A DNA stretch of 15,623 bases from an uncultured Collinsella sp. (GCA_900542635.1 UQOJ01000048.1:1-15623); one strand, 5' to 3'; counted from the first letter of the stretch, positions 1-7,241 are shown. A program made the numbers and translations. The notes: generated by a model not told the origin, from the sequence alone.

Positions 1-47
1 GAGATTCGCCTTAGTCTCGTGGGCTCGGAGATGTGTATAAGAGACAG
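1..47. other. Untrimmed Illumina Nextera i7 adapter (non-genomic)
   Basis: Positions 1-5 (GAGAT) match the end of the P7 flow-cell sequence. Positions 6-13 (TCGCCTTA) match the Nextera N701 index as it appears in the adapter. Positions 14-28 (GTCTCGTGGGCTCGG) are the Nextera read-2 linker, and 29-47 (AGATGTGTATAAGAGACAG) are the 19-base Tn5 mosaic end used in tagmentation. The order and spacing are exactly those of the library adapter, so this stretch is an assembly artefact. Genomic sequence begins at 48. Confidence 0.98.
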
Positions 48-48
48 C

Positions 49-186
49 ATCAAGATGGCCATGCTCGGCGTGGTCGGCGAGCTCGCCGCCGCCATGCTGC
101 CCGTCGTCGCCATGACCGCCGTCTTTAACGCCATTCTGGTCGGCGCCCTCTACTTGCCCATCCGGAAGGCCCTTAGGCTCAACTAA
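49..186 (+). CDS. C-terminal fragment of a membrane protein, probably ECF transporter S component
   Basis: An open frame runs from the genomic edge to a TAA at 184-186 and gives 45 residues. They contain a hydrophobic, alanine-rich stretch and end in LVGALYLPIRKALRLN. A last membrane helix followed by a short basic tail is typical of ECF S components, the substrate-binding membrane subunits. The gene lies directly upstream, on the same strand, of an EcfA-like ATPase and EcfT, which is the usual order. The 5' part is lost at the contig edge, so the substrate cannot be told. The family assignment rests mainly on context; another small membrane protein is possible. Confidence 0.6.
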   Translation: MKMAMLGVVGELAAAMLPVVAMTAVFNAILVGALYLPIRKALRLN

Positions 187-230
187 CCCACAGTGCCCCA
201 TCGGTAAAGACTGTCCCAAACAACGAGCTC

Positions 231-274
231 TTGGGGACGTTCTTAAACGACTGGTCATTTAAGAACGTCCCCAA
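231..274. repeat. Perfect 17-bp inverted repeat, REP/MITE-like palindrome
   Basis: The left arm TTGGGGACGTTCTTAAA (231-247) and right arm (258-274) are exact reverse complements, with a 10-base spacer CGACTGGTCA. No U-tract follows, so it is not a typical intrinsic terminator, and the downstream SD (about 282-287) starts only eight bases later. GGGGACGTTCTT/GTCCCC palindromes resemble dispersed REP-like elements mobilised by RAYT transposases; that link is recalled, not tested. A related half-site, CTGTCCCC, occurs at about 2884-2891. In the transcript the hairpin could reduce read-through from the S-component gene or stabilise the downstream mRNA. Confidence 0.75.
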
Positions 275-292
275 TGACTATGAAAGGTATCC

Positions 293-2044
293 ATGGAAAC
301 GATCATCAACGTCGACGATGTCTCGTTCTCCTATGGCACGCAAACCGAGCAGGCGCTCAGCCACATCTCGCTCAGCGTGAACAAGGGAGATTTCATCGGC
401 ATCATCGGGCCCTCGGGCGCCGGCAAGTCCACGCTTGCCGCCTGCCTGTCGGGCGCCGTGCCCCACCACTACACCGGCACGTTCTTTGGGTCCGTCATGG
501 TCGACGGCCACGACACCTGCGAAGTCTCGCTCACCGACGTGTCGCAAATCGTCGGCAGTGTGCTACAGGATATCGACACGCAGATGGTCGCTTCGATCGT
601 CGAGGACGAGATGCTCTTTGGCCTCGAGAACTTTGGCGTTCCCCACGACCAGATCGAGCAGCGCGTGAGCGAAACGCTCGAGACCGTCGGCATCAGCGAC
701 CTGCGCGACCGCGAGATCGCCACGCTCTCGGGCGGACAGAAGCAAAAGGTAGCCATCGCCGCCATCCTCGCCATGCGCCCGCGCGTCTTGGTTCTAGACG
801 AGCCCACCGCGGCACTCGACCCCGCCAGCTCCACGTTGGTCTTCGAGACGCTGCGTGAGGCAAACCGCGCACTTGGAATCACCATCGTCGTCGTTGAGCA
901 AAAGGTCGCCCTGCTCTCGGAGTACTGCAACCGCGTGCTCGTGCTCAACCATGGCGAAATCGCGCTGCAGGGCGAGCCACACGAGGTCTTCGCGCATACC
1001 GACGAGCTTCGTGCCATCGGCGTCGACTGCCCTCGCGTCACGCGTATCTTCAATAGCCTCGAAACCGATGGTCTAGTAAGCGGTACCCCTTGCTTGGATG
1101 TCGACGAGGCCGAGCGCCTGATTTCGGGCATCGTCGACCCCGCACGCGCGGCTATCGAAGCCCAGGCGCCCGCCGGTTCCCCGCATGCACCGTCGTTGCG
1201 CCCTCATGCCAAGGACGCCGAACCCGTACTCACCTTCGACCATGTTGAGTTTGCCTATCCCAATGGCGGAGCCGCCGTACACGACCTTAGCCTGACGCTC
1301 TATCCTGGCGAGCTCGTGGGCATCGTCGGCCAAAACGGCGCCGGCAAGACCACACTCACCAAACTGCTCACAGGCCTGCTTAAGCCCGCCTCGGGCAGCG
1401 TGCGCGTCACGGGACTGGATACCGCAGCCGTTCCCACGAGCCGCATCGCTCGCGAGGTCGCGACCCTCTTCCAAAACCCCGACCGCCAGATCTGCAAGGA
1501 CACCGTGCTCGACGAGGTCGCCTTTGGCCTGGAGCTTGCCGGCATCGACCGTGCCGAGGCGCTGCGCCGCGCCCAGCTCGTCATCGACCGCTTTGGCTTG
1601 CCGGCCGACGAGGCGCCCTTCTCGCTCTCGCGCGGTCAGCGACAAATGGTGGCGCTTGCCTCCGTCGTAGTGGTTGAGCCCAAGATCGTCGTGCTCGACG
1701 AGCCCACGAGCGGCCTTGATTACCGCGAGTGCATGACCGTCATGGAAACGGTGCGCACCATGGCCGAGCGCGGTTGCGCCGTTATCATGGTCTGCCACGA
1801 TATGGAAGTCGTCTCGGATTTTGCCGAGCGCATTGTGGTAATGGCCGACGGTCGCATCCTCGACCGCGGCCGCACGCACGAGCTATTCTCGAACATCGAT
1901 CTCATGCGGCGTGCCTACGTGGAGCCTCCCCAGGTTATCGAGCTCTCGCGCCGTCTGGCATCTTCCGTCTCGACCGCTTTTGCGCAGGTGAGCGAGGTCT
2001 CTGATGTCGTTCGAATTACCAAGGAGATGGTCCACCGTGGTTAA
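293..2044 (+). CDS. Fused two-domain ECF transporter ATPase (EcfA1A2-type)
   Basis: This 583-residue protein carries both energy-coupling ATPases of an ECF importer in one chain. It hydrolyses ATP on the cytoplasmic face to drive uptake through EcfT and an S component. NBD1 has Walker A GPSGAGKST (39-47), LSGGQ (145-149) and Walker B VLVLDEP (165-171). NBD2 has GQNGAGKTT (346-354), LSRGQ (445-449), a Walker B IVVLDEP and the H-loop His502 (CHD). The NBD1 H-loop position is Gln203 (VVEQK) instead of the usual His, so the two composite ATP sites are unequal. The start ATG has a GAAAGG SD at 282-287. It overlaps ecfT by 8 bases, indicating coupling. Length fits fused EcfA proteins such as YkoD. 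Substrate unknown. Confidence 0.93.
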   Translation: METIINVDDVSFSYGTQTEQALSHISLSVNKGDFIGIIGPSGAGKSTLAACLSGAVPHHYTGTFFGSVMVDGHDTCEVSLTDVSQIVGSVLQDIDTQMVASIVEDEMLFGLENFGVPHDQIEQRVSETLETVGISDLRDREIATLSGGQKQKVAIAAILAMRPRVLVLDEPTAALDPASSTLVFETLREANRALGITIVVVEQKVALLSEYCNRVLVLNHGEIALQGEPHEVFAHTDELRAIGVDCPRVTRIFNSLETDGLVSGTPCLDVDEAERLISGIVDPARAAIEAQAPAGSPHAPSLRPHAKDAEPVLTFDHVEFAYPNGGAAVHDLSLTLYPGELVGIVGQNGAGKTTLTKLLTGLLKPASGSVRVTGLDTAAVPTSRIAREVATLFQNPDRQICKDTVLDEVAFGLELAGIDRAEALRRAQLVIDRFGLPADEAPFSLSRGQRQMVALASVVVVEPKIVVLDEPTSGLDYRECMTVMETVRTMAERGCAVIMVCHDMEVVSDFAERIVVMADGRILDRGRTHELFSNIDLMRRAYVEPPQVIELSRRLASSVSTAFAQVSEVSDVVRITKEMVHRG

Positions 2045-2783
2045 CGTCATCGACTACATGCCGGGTGACACGCTGCTGCATCGCCTGAACCCCGTCGTCA
2101 AACTGGGCCTCGCCGCCGCCATCATCGTCGGCATCTTCTTGTCCGACACCTACGTGGCGCTGCTGGGCTTTTTGGCGCTCACGCTCGCACTGGGAGCTTA
2201 CGCCGGCGTCGTCGACCGTCTGTTTTCGCTGCTCAAGTTGCTGATTCCGCTCGCGCTTATCATGCTGGTGCTCCAGCTGGCCTTTATGCGCGATGGCAAC
2301 GTGGTGTGGGGTTTTATCACCGACACGGGCCTCATCACAGGATCGAAGGCCTGCCTGCGCCTGCTGGGTGTGGCGTTACCGCTCATCCTCATGCTCATGG
2401 TGACCAAACTCAACGACCTTGCCAACGCCTGCGTCGAGGTGCTGCACGTGCCGTATCGCTATGCCTTCACCTTTACCACGGCGCTGCGCTTTGTGCCGGT
2501 GTTTGGTCAGGAGATGAACGCCATCATGGAGGCGCAGACCGCACGCGGCGTCGAGTACGACACCAAGAACCCCATCAAGAAGCTTAAGCTCATGCTGCCA
2601 CTGTGCGTGCCACTGCTCATCTCGAGCGTGGGCAAGACCGATGCCACAGCCTTGGCGGCAGAACAGCGCGGCTTCTATCTGCGTACGCGCGCCAGCTCGT
2701 ACAAGCGCTACCCCATCAAGGGTCTGGACATCGCCGTGCTCATCGTCAGCATCGCCCTCATCGCCATCGGCTTCCTGTTCTAG
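2037..2783 (+). CDS. ecfT: ECF transporter transmembrane protein EcfT
   Basis: This is the 248-residue energy-coupling membrane subunit that links the ATPases to the S component. It shows several hydrophobic segments and the two coupling-helix motifs of the family: TARG (Ala169-Gly171) and AEQRG (208-212). The second is usually A-x-A-R-G, here with Gln for the middle Ala. I chose the GTG at 2037 because AAGGAGAT at 2021-2028 sits 8 bases upstream and gives only an 8-base overlap with the ATPase gene. An in-frame ATG at 2004 would add 11 residues but has a weaker SD and a 41-base overlap. It is the last gene of the importer unit. Confidence 0.93.
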   Translation: MVNVIDYMPGDTLLHRLNPVVKLGLAAAIIVGIFLSDTYVALLGFLALTLALGAYAGVVDRLFSLLKLLIPLALIMLVLQLAFMRDGNVVWGFITDTGLITGSKACLRLLGVALPLILMLMVTKLNDLANACVEVLHVPYRYAFTFTTALRFVPVFGQEMNAIMEAQTARGVEYDTKNPIKKLKLMLPLCVPLLISSVGKTDATALAAEQRGFYLRTRASSYKRYPIKGLDIAVLIVSIALIAIGFLF

Positions 2784-2812
2784 TTCACCACCGACAGCAA
2801 CCGCCCAACGCA

Positions 2813-2849
2813 AAAGGCCTCGGCTCGCACCAAACGAGCCGAGGCCTTT
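2813..2849. terminator. Bidirectional intrinsic terminator between ecfT and racemase gene
   Basis: A perfect 15-bp stem pairs AAAGGCCTCGGCTCG (2813-2827) with its reverse complement (2835-2849) around a 7-base loop, CACCAAA. An A-run on one side and a T-run on the other give short U-tracts in both directions. It lies 29 bases past the ecfT stop and 59 bases past the stop of the converging racemase gene. Confidence 0.9.
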
Positions 2850-2908
2850 ACTGTTTCACCAGATAAAACCTACCAAAATTAACCTGTCCCCTTTTGGCGG
2901 GTCGGAAG

Positions 2909-3655
2909 CTAGAGGCGGTAGGGGGCGCCGCTGCGGATGATGGATTCGCGCACCAGGACATCCATGGCGTCGAGGGTGATCTCGGGCATCTCTCGGTACT
3001 TTTGCAGCACCGAGAGCTCGGTGCAGGCCAGAATGACGCGGTCGCAGCCGCTACGGGCGAACTCCCACATCACGCGGTCGAACTTATCCATATCGGGCTC
3101 ACGTCCGGCCTTCACATCATCGTAGATAAGCGACATCACATCGTTCTGACGTTTCTCGCTGGGATAGACAACCTCAACACCCGCAGCCTTACATTCGCGG
3201 CCGTAGACGCCCGCGCCCACGGTTCCGTCGGTGCCCATGATGCCAATCTTGTGCACCGGCTCGGCCGGCATACTCAGGTTGGGGTCGAACTCGCACTCCC
3301 CCATCACCGCACCGGCCAGAGCATAGCGCACCGACTCACGCGGCATGTGGATAATCGGCACCTTCGTAAACGACTGGATCTGGTCGTAGAAGTAGTGTGA
3401 CGTGTTGCAGGGAATAGCAATGTGCGCACAGCCCAGCGACTCGAGTGCCTGGGCACACTCTTTCATGGTCGCCAGCAGCTTGGCATGCTCGCCGGTCTTA
3501 ATGGCCAGCGTGCGGTCGGGCATGGTCGACTTGGAGAGCACCACCATGTCGATATGTTCCTGATCGCAGGCAGCAGCCGTATGACGCACCACCTGGTCGT
3601 AGTAATACGACGTGGCCTCGGCGCCCATGCCGCCGATAACTCCCAGCTTTTCCAT
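2909..3655 (-). CDS. Aspartate/glutamate racemase family protein
   Basis: This 248-residue protein belongs to the PLP-independent Asp/Glu racemase family, in which two cysteines act as acid/base pair to interconvert L and D amino acids. It has the N-terminal GVIGGMGAEAT signature (5-15), Cys83 in IPCNTSH and Cys211 in ACTEL, the two expected catalytic cysteines. The ATG at 3655 is preferred because AAGGAGG (3661-3667) lies 5 bases upstream. The reading frame is open for 28 more codons upstream, but those residues (rich in R, G, A) do not resemble the family. The gene follows an ATP-grasp ligase by 84 bases on the same strand, which suggests it supplies D-Asp. Substrate specificity (Asp against Glu) is not proven by sequence. 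Confidence 0.9.
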   Translation of the reverse strand: MEKLGVIGGMGAEATSYYYDQVVRHTAAACDQEHIDMVVLSKSTMPDRTLAIKTGEHAKLLATMKECAQALESLGCAHIAIPCNTSHYFYDQIQSFTKVPIIHMPRESVRYALAGAVMGECEFDPNLSMPAEPVHKIGIMGTDGTVGAGVYGRECKAAGVEVVYPSEKRQNDVMSLIYDDVKAGREPDMDKFDRVMWEFARSGCDRVILACTELSVLQKYREMPEITLDAMDVLVRESIIRSGAPYRL

Positions 3656-3677
3656 CGCCGCCTCCTTGGTGACGCTT

Positions 3678-3697
3678 GCGCAATTGCGCGTATCATA
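3678..3697 (-). promoter_or_regulatory. Possible internal promoter with a 12-bp palindromic operator before the racemase
   Basis: On the minus strand a TATGAT -10-like hexamer (3692-3697) is followed at once by the perfect palindrome GCGCAATTGCGC (3678-3689), which would cover the transcription start. The upstream -35 is poor: TTGCAT occurs but at only 14 bases spacing. This is visible sequence; promoter and operator function are inferred. Confidence 0.35.
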
Positions 3698-3739
3698 CCC
3701 GCGCCCGCCCGATGCAAACCGGACGGGCGCCGCGCTCAT

Positions 3740-4996
3740 CTACTTGTAATACGTCTTGAACAGCTTAAAGTGGCGCAGCTTGGTGTGCCACATGCGCAGC
3801 CAGCGGTTAAAGACAAAGTCGCCCTTCATAAACGAAGGGTCGGCGCCCTTGCCTTCCTTGTCCAGGCGATGCACCTTAGCGCGCAGCTCGGGATCCTTGA
3901 CGTACTTGTCGACGACGCCCATGGGGACGACCATCCACAGGGCCTCGTCCTGAGCCGTCACAAACTCCGGCTCAAATGGACGGTTGAACACATACTCGTC
4001 CACCACATACTTGGCAACGTTAAAGCCACTGTTAGTGACGTAGTAGTTACTGCGGCCCTGGCGCGTGTTGAAATCGAAGAACTTAAACGAGCCGTCGCGC
4101 TCGTCGTACTTAACGTCAAAGTTGGAATAGCCCACAAAGTGAAGGTCCTCGAGCAACTTGCGCACGCCGCCCATGAGCTCGTCGTTGGGCTCGGTAATGA
4201 TACAGGCATGGTTGCCGACACCGTGGGGCTGATGCTCCTCGAGCAGCACGTGACCCAGGCACATCATGCGCACCTTGCCGTTGCGGTCGGAATAACTGGT
4301 GAGCACGCGCATGTACTCGTCGTTGCCGGGCACGCGATCCTGCAAGATCAGGTCGTCGGTGTAGCCGCTGGCATACGAATCGCGAATGACCTGTTCCAGC
4401 TCGGCGCGGTCGGCAATCTCATAGGCCTTCTTCTGGCCCTCGAACTCGTGCTGCCACCACATGATGCCGTCAGAAGGCTTCAGAATCATCGGGTAAGGAA
4501 AATCGATCTGGTCGAGCACTTCGGCAGGCGCCTCACCCTGGGCATTGAGCATCGTCTTGGTAAAGGTAAACGTGTGCGGATAGGGCACGCCATGCTTCTC
4601 GCACAGCTCGTAGAAGATCTCCTTCTTCTGGCACTGCTCGAGCATGCTGTAGGGCGCGTAGGGAGCGACGATGTTATCCGCCAGCTCATGAGCATCCTTG
4701 GCTTGAGCCACGAGAGCGACATAGTTATCGCCACAGCCCACAAGGACAATCGTCTTGTCGGCATGCGCTTGGGCAATGCCGTTGACGGTTTTGAGCATCA
4801 CGGGCATGGTGTCGATATCCACGTTGGGCGTGTAGTCGATAATCTGGCTGCGGTACGCGGGACCCGTCTGATACTTGCCAAAGACCAGACTCTTGACCTG
4901 GTACTCCTCGTAGAAGGCGCGCGCCACCGAATAGGCGTTGATGTCGCCACCGAGCAGCACGGGAATGAACTCGCGCTCTGTAAATTGCAATGCCAT
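3740..4996 (-). CDS. ATP-grasp carboxylate-amine ligase, D-aspartate ligase-like
   Basis: This 418-residue protein matches the ATP-grasp D-aspartate ligases (Enterococcus faecium Asl type), which join D-Asp through its beta-carboxyl to the side-chain amine of residue 3 in the peptidoglycan precursor in the cytoplasm. The N-terminus reads PVLLGGDINAYSVARAFYEEY (12-32), as remembered for that family. The ATP-grasp core includes YPMILKPSDG and the metal-binding stretch FDFNTRQGR (307-315). AGGAAG (5002-5007) is 5 bases before the ATG. The racemase gene follows directly, mirroring the racemase/ligase pairing known for D-Asp bridges. A different carboxylate-amine ligase of the same fold is possible. 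No membrane segment is visible. Confidence 0.82.
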   Translation of the reverse strand: MALQFTEREFIPVLLGGDINAYSVARAFYEEYQVKSLVFGKYQTGPAYRSQIIDYTPNVDIDTMPVMLKTVNGIAQAHADKTIVLVGCGDNYVALVAQAKDAHELADNIVAPYAPYSMLEQCQKKEIFYELCEKHGVPYPHTFTFTKTMLNAQGEAPAEVLDQIDFPYPMILKPSDGIMWWQHEFEGQKKAYEIADRAELEQVIRDSYASGYTDDLILQDRVPGNDEYMRVLTSYSDRNGKVRMMCLGHVLLEEHQPHGVGNHACIITEPNDELMGGVRKLLEDLHFVGYSNFDVKYDERDGSFKFFDFNTRQGRSNYYVTNSGFNVAKYVVDEYVFNRPFEPEFVTAQDEALWMVVPMGVVDKYVKDPELRAKVHRLDKEGKGADPSFMKGDFVFNRWLRMWHTKLRHFKLFKTYYK

Positions 4997-4999
4997 GGA

Positions 5000-5230
5000 A
5001 ACTTCCTATCATGAACTGCCCACACAACGGGCGGTCTTTGCGCAACTGATTTATTCTAGCGTGCCAAGCCGCCGGCGCCCAAAGCTCCACCGTATCTATG
5101 GCAATCGACGTAATCGTCCAGCACGAAGGCCAGCACGAAGACGGCGCCCACCGTTGTATGACAATGGGCAATGAACCTACCGTTGTTGTAGGATTCAGCG
5201 TATTGACATCCTCGAGCGAAAGGCGCACAC
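5000..5230. promoter_or_regulatory. Divergent intergenic region between ligase and MOSC genes
   Basis: This region should hold promoters for both genes. For the minus strand, a TAGAAT -10-like box (rc of 5053-5058) lies about 57 bases before the ligase ATG, with no convincing -35. The region also has a near-perfect 7-3-7 palindrome, CCGTTGTATGACAATGG (5151-5167, one mismatch), a small CCTAC/GTAGG hairpin (5176-5192) and a tandem 11-mer CCAGCACGAAG (5118-5128 and 5130-5140). No clear promoter for the MOSC gene could be assigned. Confidence 0.35.
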
Positions 5231-5863
5231 GTGCCCCAAGACCATCCGACCGATAATCCCATCCTCAATGCCGCGAGGCGCGAGCTGGCGGAACGTGCGA
5301 AAGCGACCGCTCCCCTGTGCACGGCAAACGACGCCTACAACGGACCCGCCCGCATCGTCTCGATCAACACGTCGGCACGCAAGGGCACGCGCAAGTCGCC
5401 CGTCGCCGATGGACACGACACCGTTATAGAGCAATTTGGCCTCGCCTCCGACGCACACGCCGGGCATTGGCACCGTCAGGTTTCCTTTTTGGCCGCAGAG
5501 TCCATCCAGACGGCGCAGGCCCGCGGACTCGATGTGCGCAAGGGTGACTTTGGAGAGAACTTCACAACCCGGGGCATCAACCTGCTCTCGCTCCCCTTGG
5601 GCACACAGCTCAAGCTTGGCAGCGAGGTGCTTGTCGAAATCAGCCAAATCGGCAAGGTCTGCCACACACGCTGTGCCATCTACTATCTCGCCGGCGACTG
5701 CATCTTTCCCCACGAGGGCGTTTTCGGCGTGGTACTAAAGGGCGGAGAGGTCTACGCCGGCGACGATATCCAGGTAATCAAACTCGGCGACGGCACCTGT
5801 TCGTTCACCCCCGCCGAGGCCCTCGAAGAGATTGAGCAGGCTCGCCAGAGGGGCACGCTGTAG
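5231..5863 (+). CDS. MOSC domain-containing protein
   Basis: This is a 210-residue single-domain MOSC protein. MOSC domains occur in molybdenum-cofactor sulfurases and in detoxification enzymes such as YiiM, and are thought to handle sulfur through a conserved cysteine. It shows DAHAGHWHRQVSFL in the first half, then GDFGENFTTRGINLL, QIGKVCHTRC with Cys144 as the likely conserved cysteine, and a C-terminal GVFGVVLKGGEVYAGDDI, in the order expected of the short bacterial MOSC family. The start is a GTG with GAAAGG (5218-5223) 7 bases upstream. The first 40 residues lie outside the domain. It is monocistronic here and no molybdopterin genes flank it, so the partner enzyme is unknown. Confidence 0.88.
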   Translation: MPQDHPTDNPILNAARRELAERAKATAPLCTANDAYNGPARIVSINTSARKGTRKSPVADGHDTVIEQFGLASDAHAGHWHRQVSFLAAESIQTAQARGLDVRKGDFGENFTTRGINLLSLPLGTQLKLGSEVLVEISQIGKVCHTRCAIYYLAGDCIFPHEGVFGVVLKGGEVYAGDDIQVIKLGDGTCSFTPAEALEEIEQARQRGTL

Positions 5864-5933
5864 TTATAAAACCCCACGTTGAGATGGCTTTTACAGCCCA
5901 AAACTCCTCTCAAACAGGGCTCTGTAACGTTAA

Positions 5934-6055
5934 AGTTGAACTCTATGGTTTCTCAACAATTCATCATAACTGCAGGTCAAAGCCAAAGCCTCAAGTTCAA
6001 CTTGACCCTTTGGGACCTTTAAGGTTCAGGTTGAGGTCGAAAGCAGTAGTAGAAT
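5934..6055 (+). promoter_or_regulatory. Upstream region of wall protein gene with two AGTTNAACT palindromes
   Basis: The 234 bases between the MOSC stop and the next start carry two copies of the palindrome AGTTNAACT, at 5934-5942 (centre G) and 5994-6002 (centre C), exactly 60 bases apart. The second extends to a 7-1-7 perfect palindrome, TCAAGTTCAACTTGA (5991-6005), and overlaps a -35-like TTGACC (6002-6007). A -10-like TAGAAT is at 6050-6055, but no -35 at proper spacing goes with it. Paired operators are inferred. Confidence 0.35.
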
Positions 6056-6097
6056 ACCGTTCGAACCATAACCTACGATTGATTGCAGAGGGACTGG

Positions 6098-7231
6098 ATG
6101 CAGCATTCGAATCATCGCACCGCAGCGCTCATTGCGTCGAAGCCGGCTCGTATCATCACGAGCGCCGCGCTCGCCGTTGCGCTGACGGCCACGCCGATGC
6201 TCTCCCCCGTTGCGGCGTATGCCGCCTCGCAGGCAACGCAGGACCAGCTTTCCGCAGCCCAGCAGAAGATCGAAGCCGCCACGAGCGCCTACAACGACGC
6301 CCGCACCAAACTCGATGACCTGCAAAAGCAGATTGACTCCAATGAGGCAAGCATCGAGGAAATCGAGGCCAAGCTTCCCGAGCAGCAGGCCAAGGCAAGC
6401 TCCGCCATGCGCGATCTGTACAAGTATCAGAAGGGCACCAATCCCATCGTGAGCTTCCTGGTCAACGCGCAGAGCCTGGGTGAGTTCATCACGACCTGCA
6501 AATACACCAACCAGATCACGAGCTCGAGCGTCGACGAGATCGAAGAGCTCAATAACATGCAAACCGAACTCGAGCAGAACAAGGCCGAGCTCCAGCAGGC
6601 CAAGTCACAGCTTGAGGCAGAGCAGAAAAACGCCGAGGATGCGCTGACGCAGGCCCAGCAGCTCCGCAGCGAGGCACAGGCAAAAGCCGAGCAGGAAAAT
6701 GCCGCTGAGCTTGCCAAGCTTGAGGCCGATAAGGCCGCTGCCGCCGAGAAGCTCTCGGGCGAGGGCGTAAGCGGCAGCAATTCCAGCAGCCAGGCCACCA
6801 ACACCAACACCACCATCGACACCACGGTGAACAACGCCAATACCGGTAGCTCCGATTACGATTCGTTCATTAATGAGTGGACGAGCCGCATCGACAATTA
6901 TCTCGCCGGCTCCCCCATGGCAGGCCAGGGCTACAACTTTGCCGTCGCCGCTTGGAATACCGGTGTCGACCCCCGTTGGTCCCCCGCTATCGCCTGCATC
7001 GAGAGCACCAAGGGTGCTTATTGCGCCAATTCCTACAACGCCTGGGGCTGGAGTGCACGTGGCGGCGGTTGGCGCAGCTTTGGCAGCTGGAGCGAGGGCA
7101 TCTCCGCTCACGTTGCCTATCTGGGCGCCAACTATGGCTCCACCCTTACCCCGGCAGCGGCCAAAAAGTACTGCCCGCCCACGTGGCAGGACTGGTACAA
7201 CAAAGTCGCCGCTCAGATGAACCGCATCTAA
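6098..7231 (+). CDS. Secreted coiled-coil cell-wall protein with lysozyme-like C-terminal domain (PcsB/CwlO-like)
   Basis: This 377-residue protein is probably a secreted peptidoglycan hydrolase or hydrolase regulator. A signal peptide covers about residues 1-42 (basic start, hydrophobic core, AYA then AS). A long heptad-rich coiled coil covers about 45-225 and includes the PcsB/CwlO-like SSAMRDLYKYQKGTNPIVSFL section. A Ser/Asn/Thr linker (about 226-258) leads to a C-terminal domain with GVDPRWSPAIACIESTKG, where Glu302 is a candidate catalytic acid as in lytic transglycosylases, and NAWGWS followed by a Trp/Gly-rich stretch. PcsB proteins usually end in CHAP or NlpC/P60; this one does not. 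ATG 6098 has AGAGGGA (6087-6093); a TTG five codons earlier is less likely. A strong terminator follows. Confidence 0.8.
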   Translation: MQHSNHRTAALIASKPARIITSAALAVALTATPMLSPVAAYAASQATQDQLSAAQQKIEAATSAYNDARTKLDDLQKQIDSNEASIEEIEAKLPEQQAKASSAMRDLYKYQKGTNPIVSFLVNAQSLGEFITTCKYTNQITSSSVDEIEELNNMQTELEQNKAELQQAKSQLEAEQKNAEDALTQAQQLRSEAQAKAEQENAAELAKLEADKAAAAEKLSGEGVSGSNSSSQATNTNTTIDTTVNNANTGSSDYDSFINEWTSRIDNYLAGSPMAGQGYNFAVAAWNTGVDPRWSPAIACIESTKGAYCANSYNAWGWSARGGGWRSFGSWSEGISAHVAYLGANYGSTLTPAAAKKYCPPTWQDWYNKVAAQMNRI

Positions 7232-7241
7232 GTGCAACTGC

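Noticed and set aside
1073..1879. A minus-strand frame opposite the EcfA gene
   Set aside because: Antisense shadow of the second ATPase domain; no SD or family features.
2004..2036. Upstream ATG start for EcfT
   Set aside because: It requires a 41-base overlap and has a weak SD, whereas GTG 2037 has AAGGAGAT at good spacing.
3422..5014. A long open frame on the + strand opposite the ligase and racemase genes
   Set aside because: It is antisense to two well-supported enzymes, gives a low-complexity His/Val/Leu-rich product and has no good start; it arises from GC-rich codon bias.
5118..5140. Tandem 11-mer CCAGCACGAAG as a CRISPR or iteron array
   Set aside because: Only two copies one base apart, no spacers of CRISPR length and no associated genes.
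5203..5208. Perfect TTGACA -35 before the MOSC gene
   Set aside because: No -10 at 16-18 bases; the expected -10 position falls on the GTG start codon.
6083..6097. TTG start five codons upstream for the wall protein
   Set aside because: ATG 6098 has AGAGGGA at proper spacing and yields a normal signal peptide; the TTG would overlap that SD.
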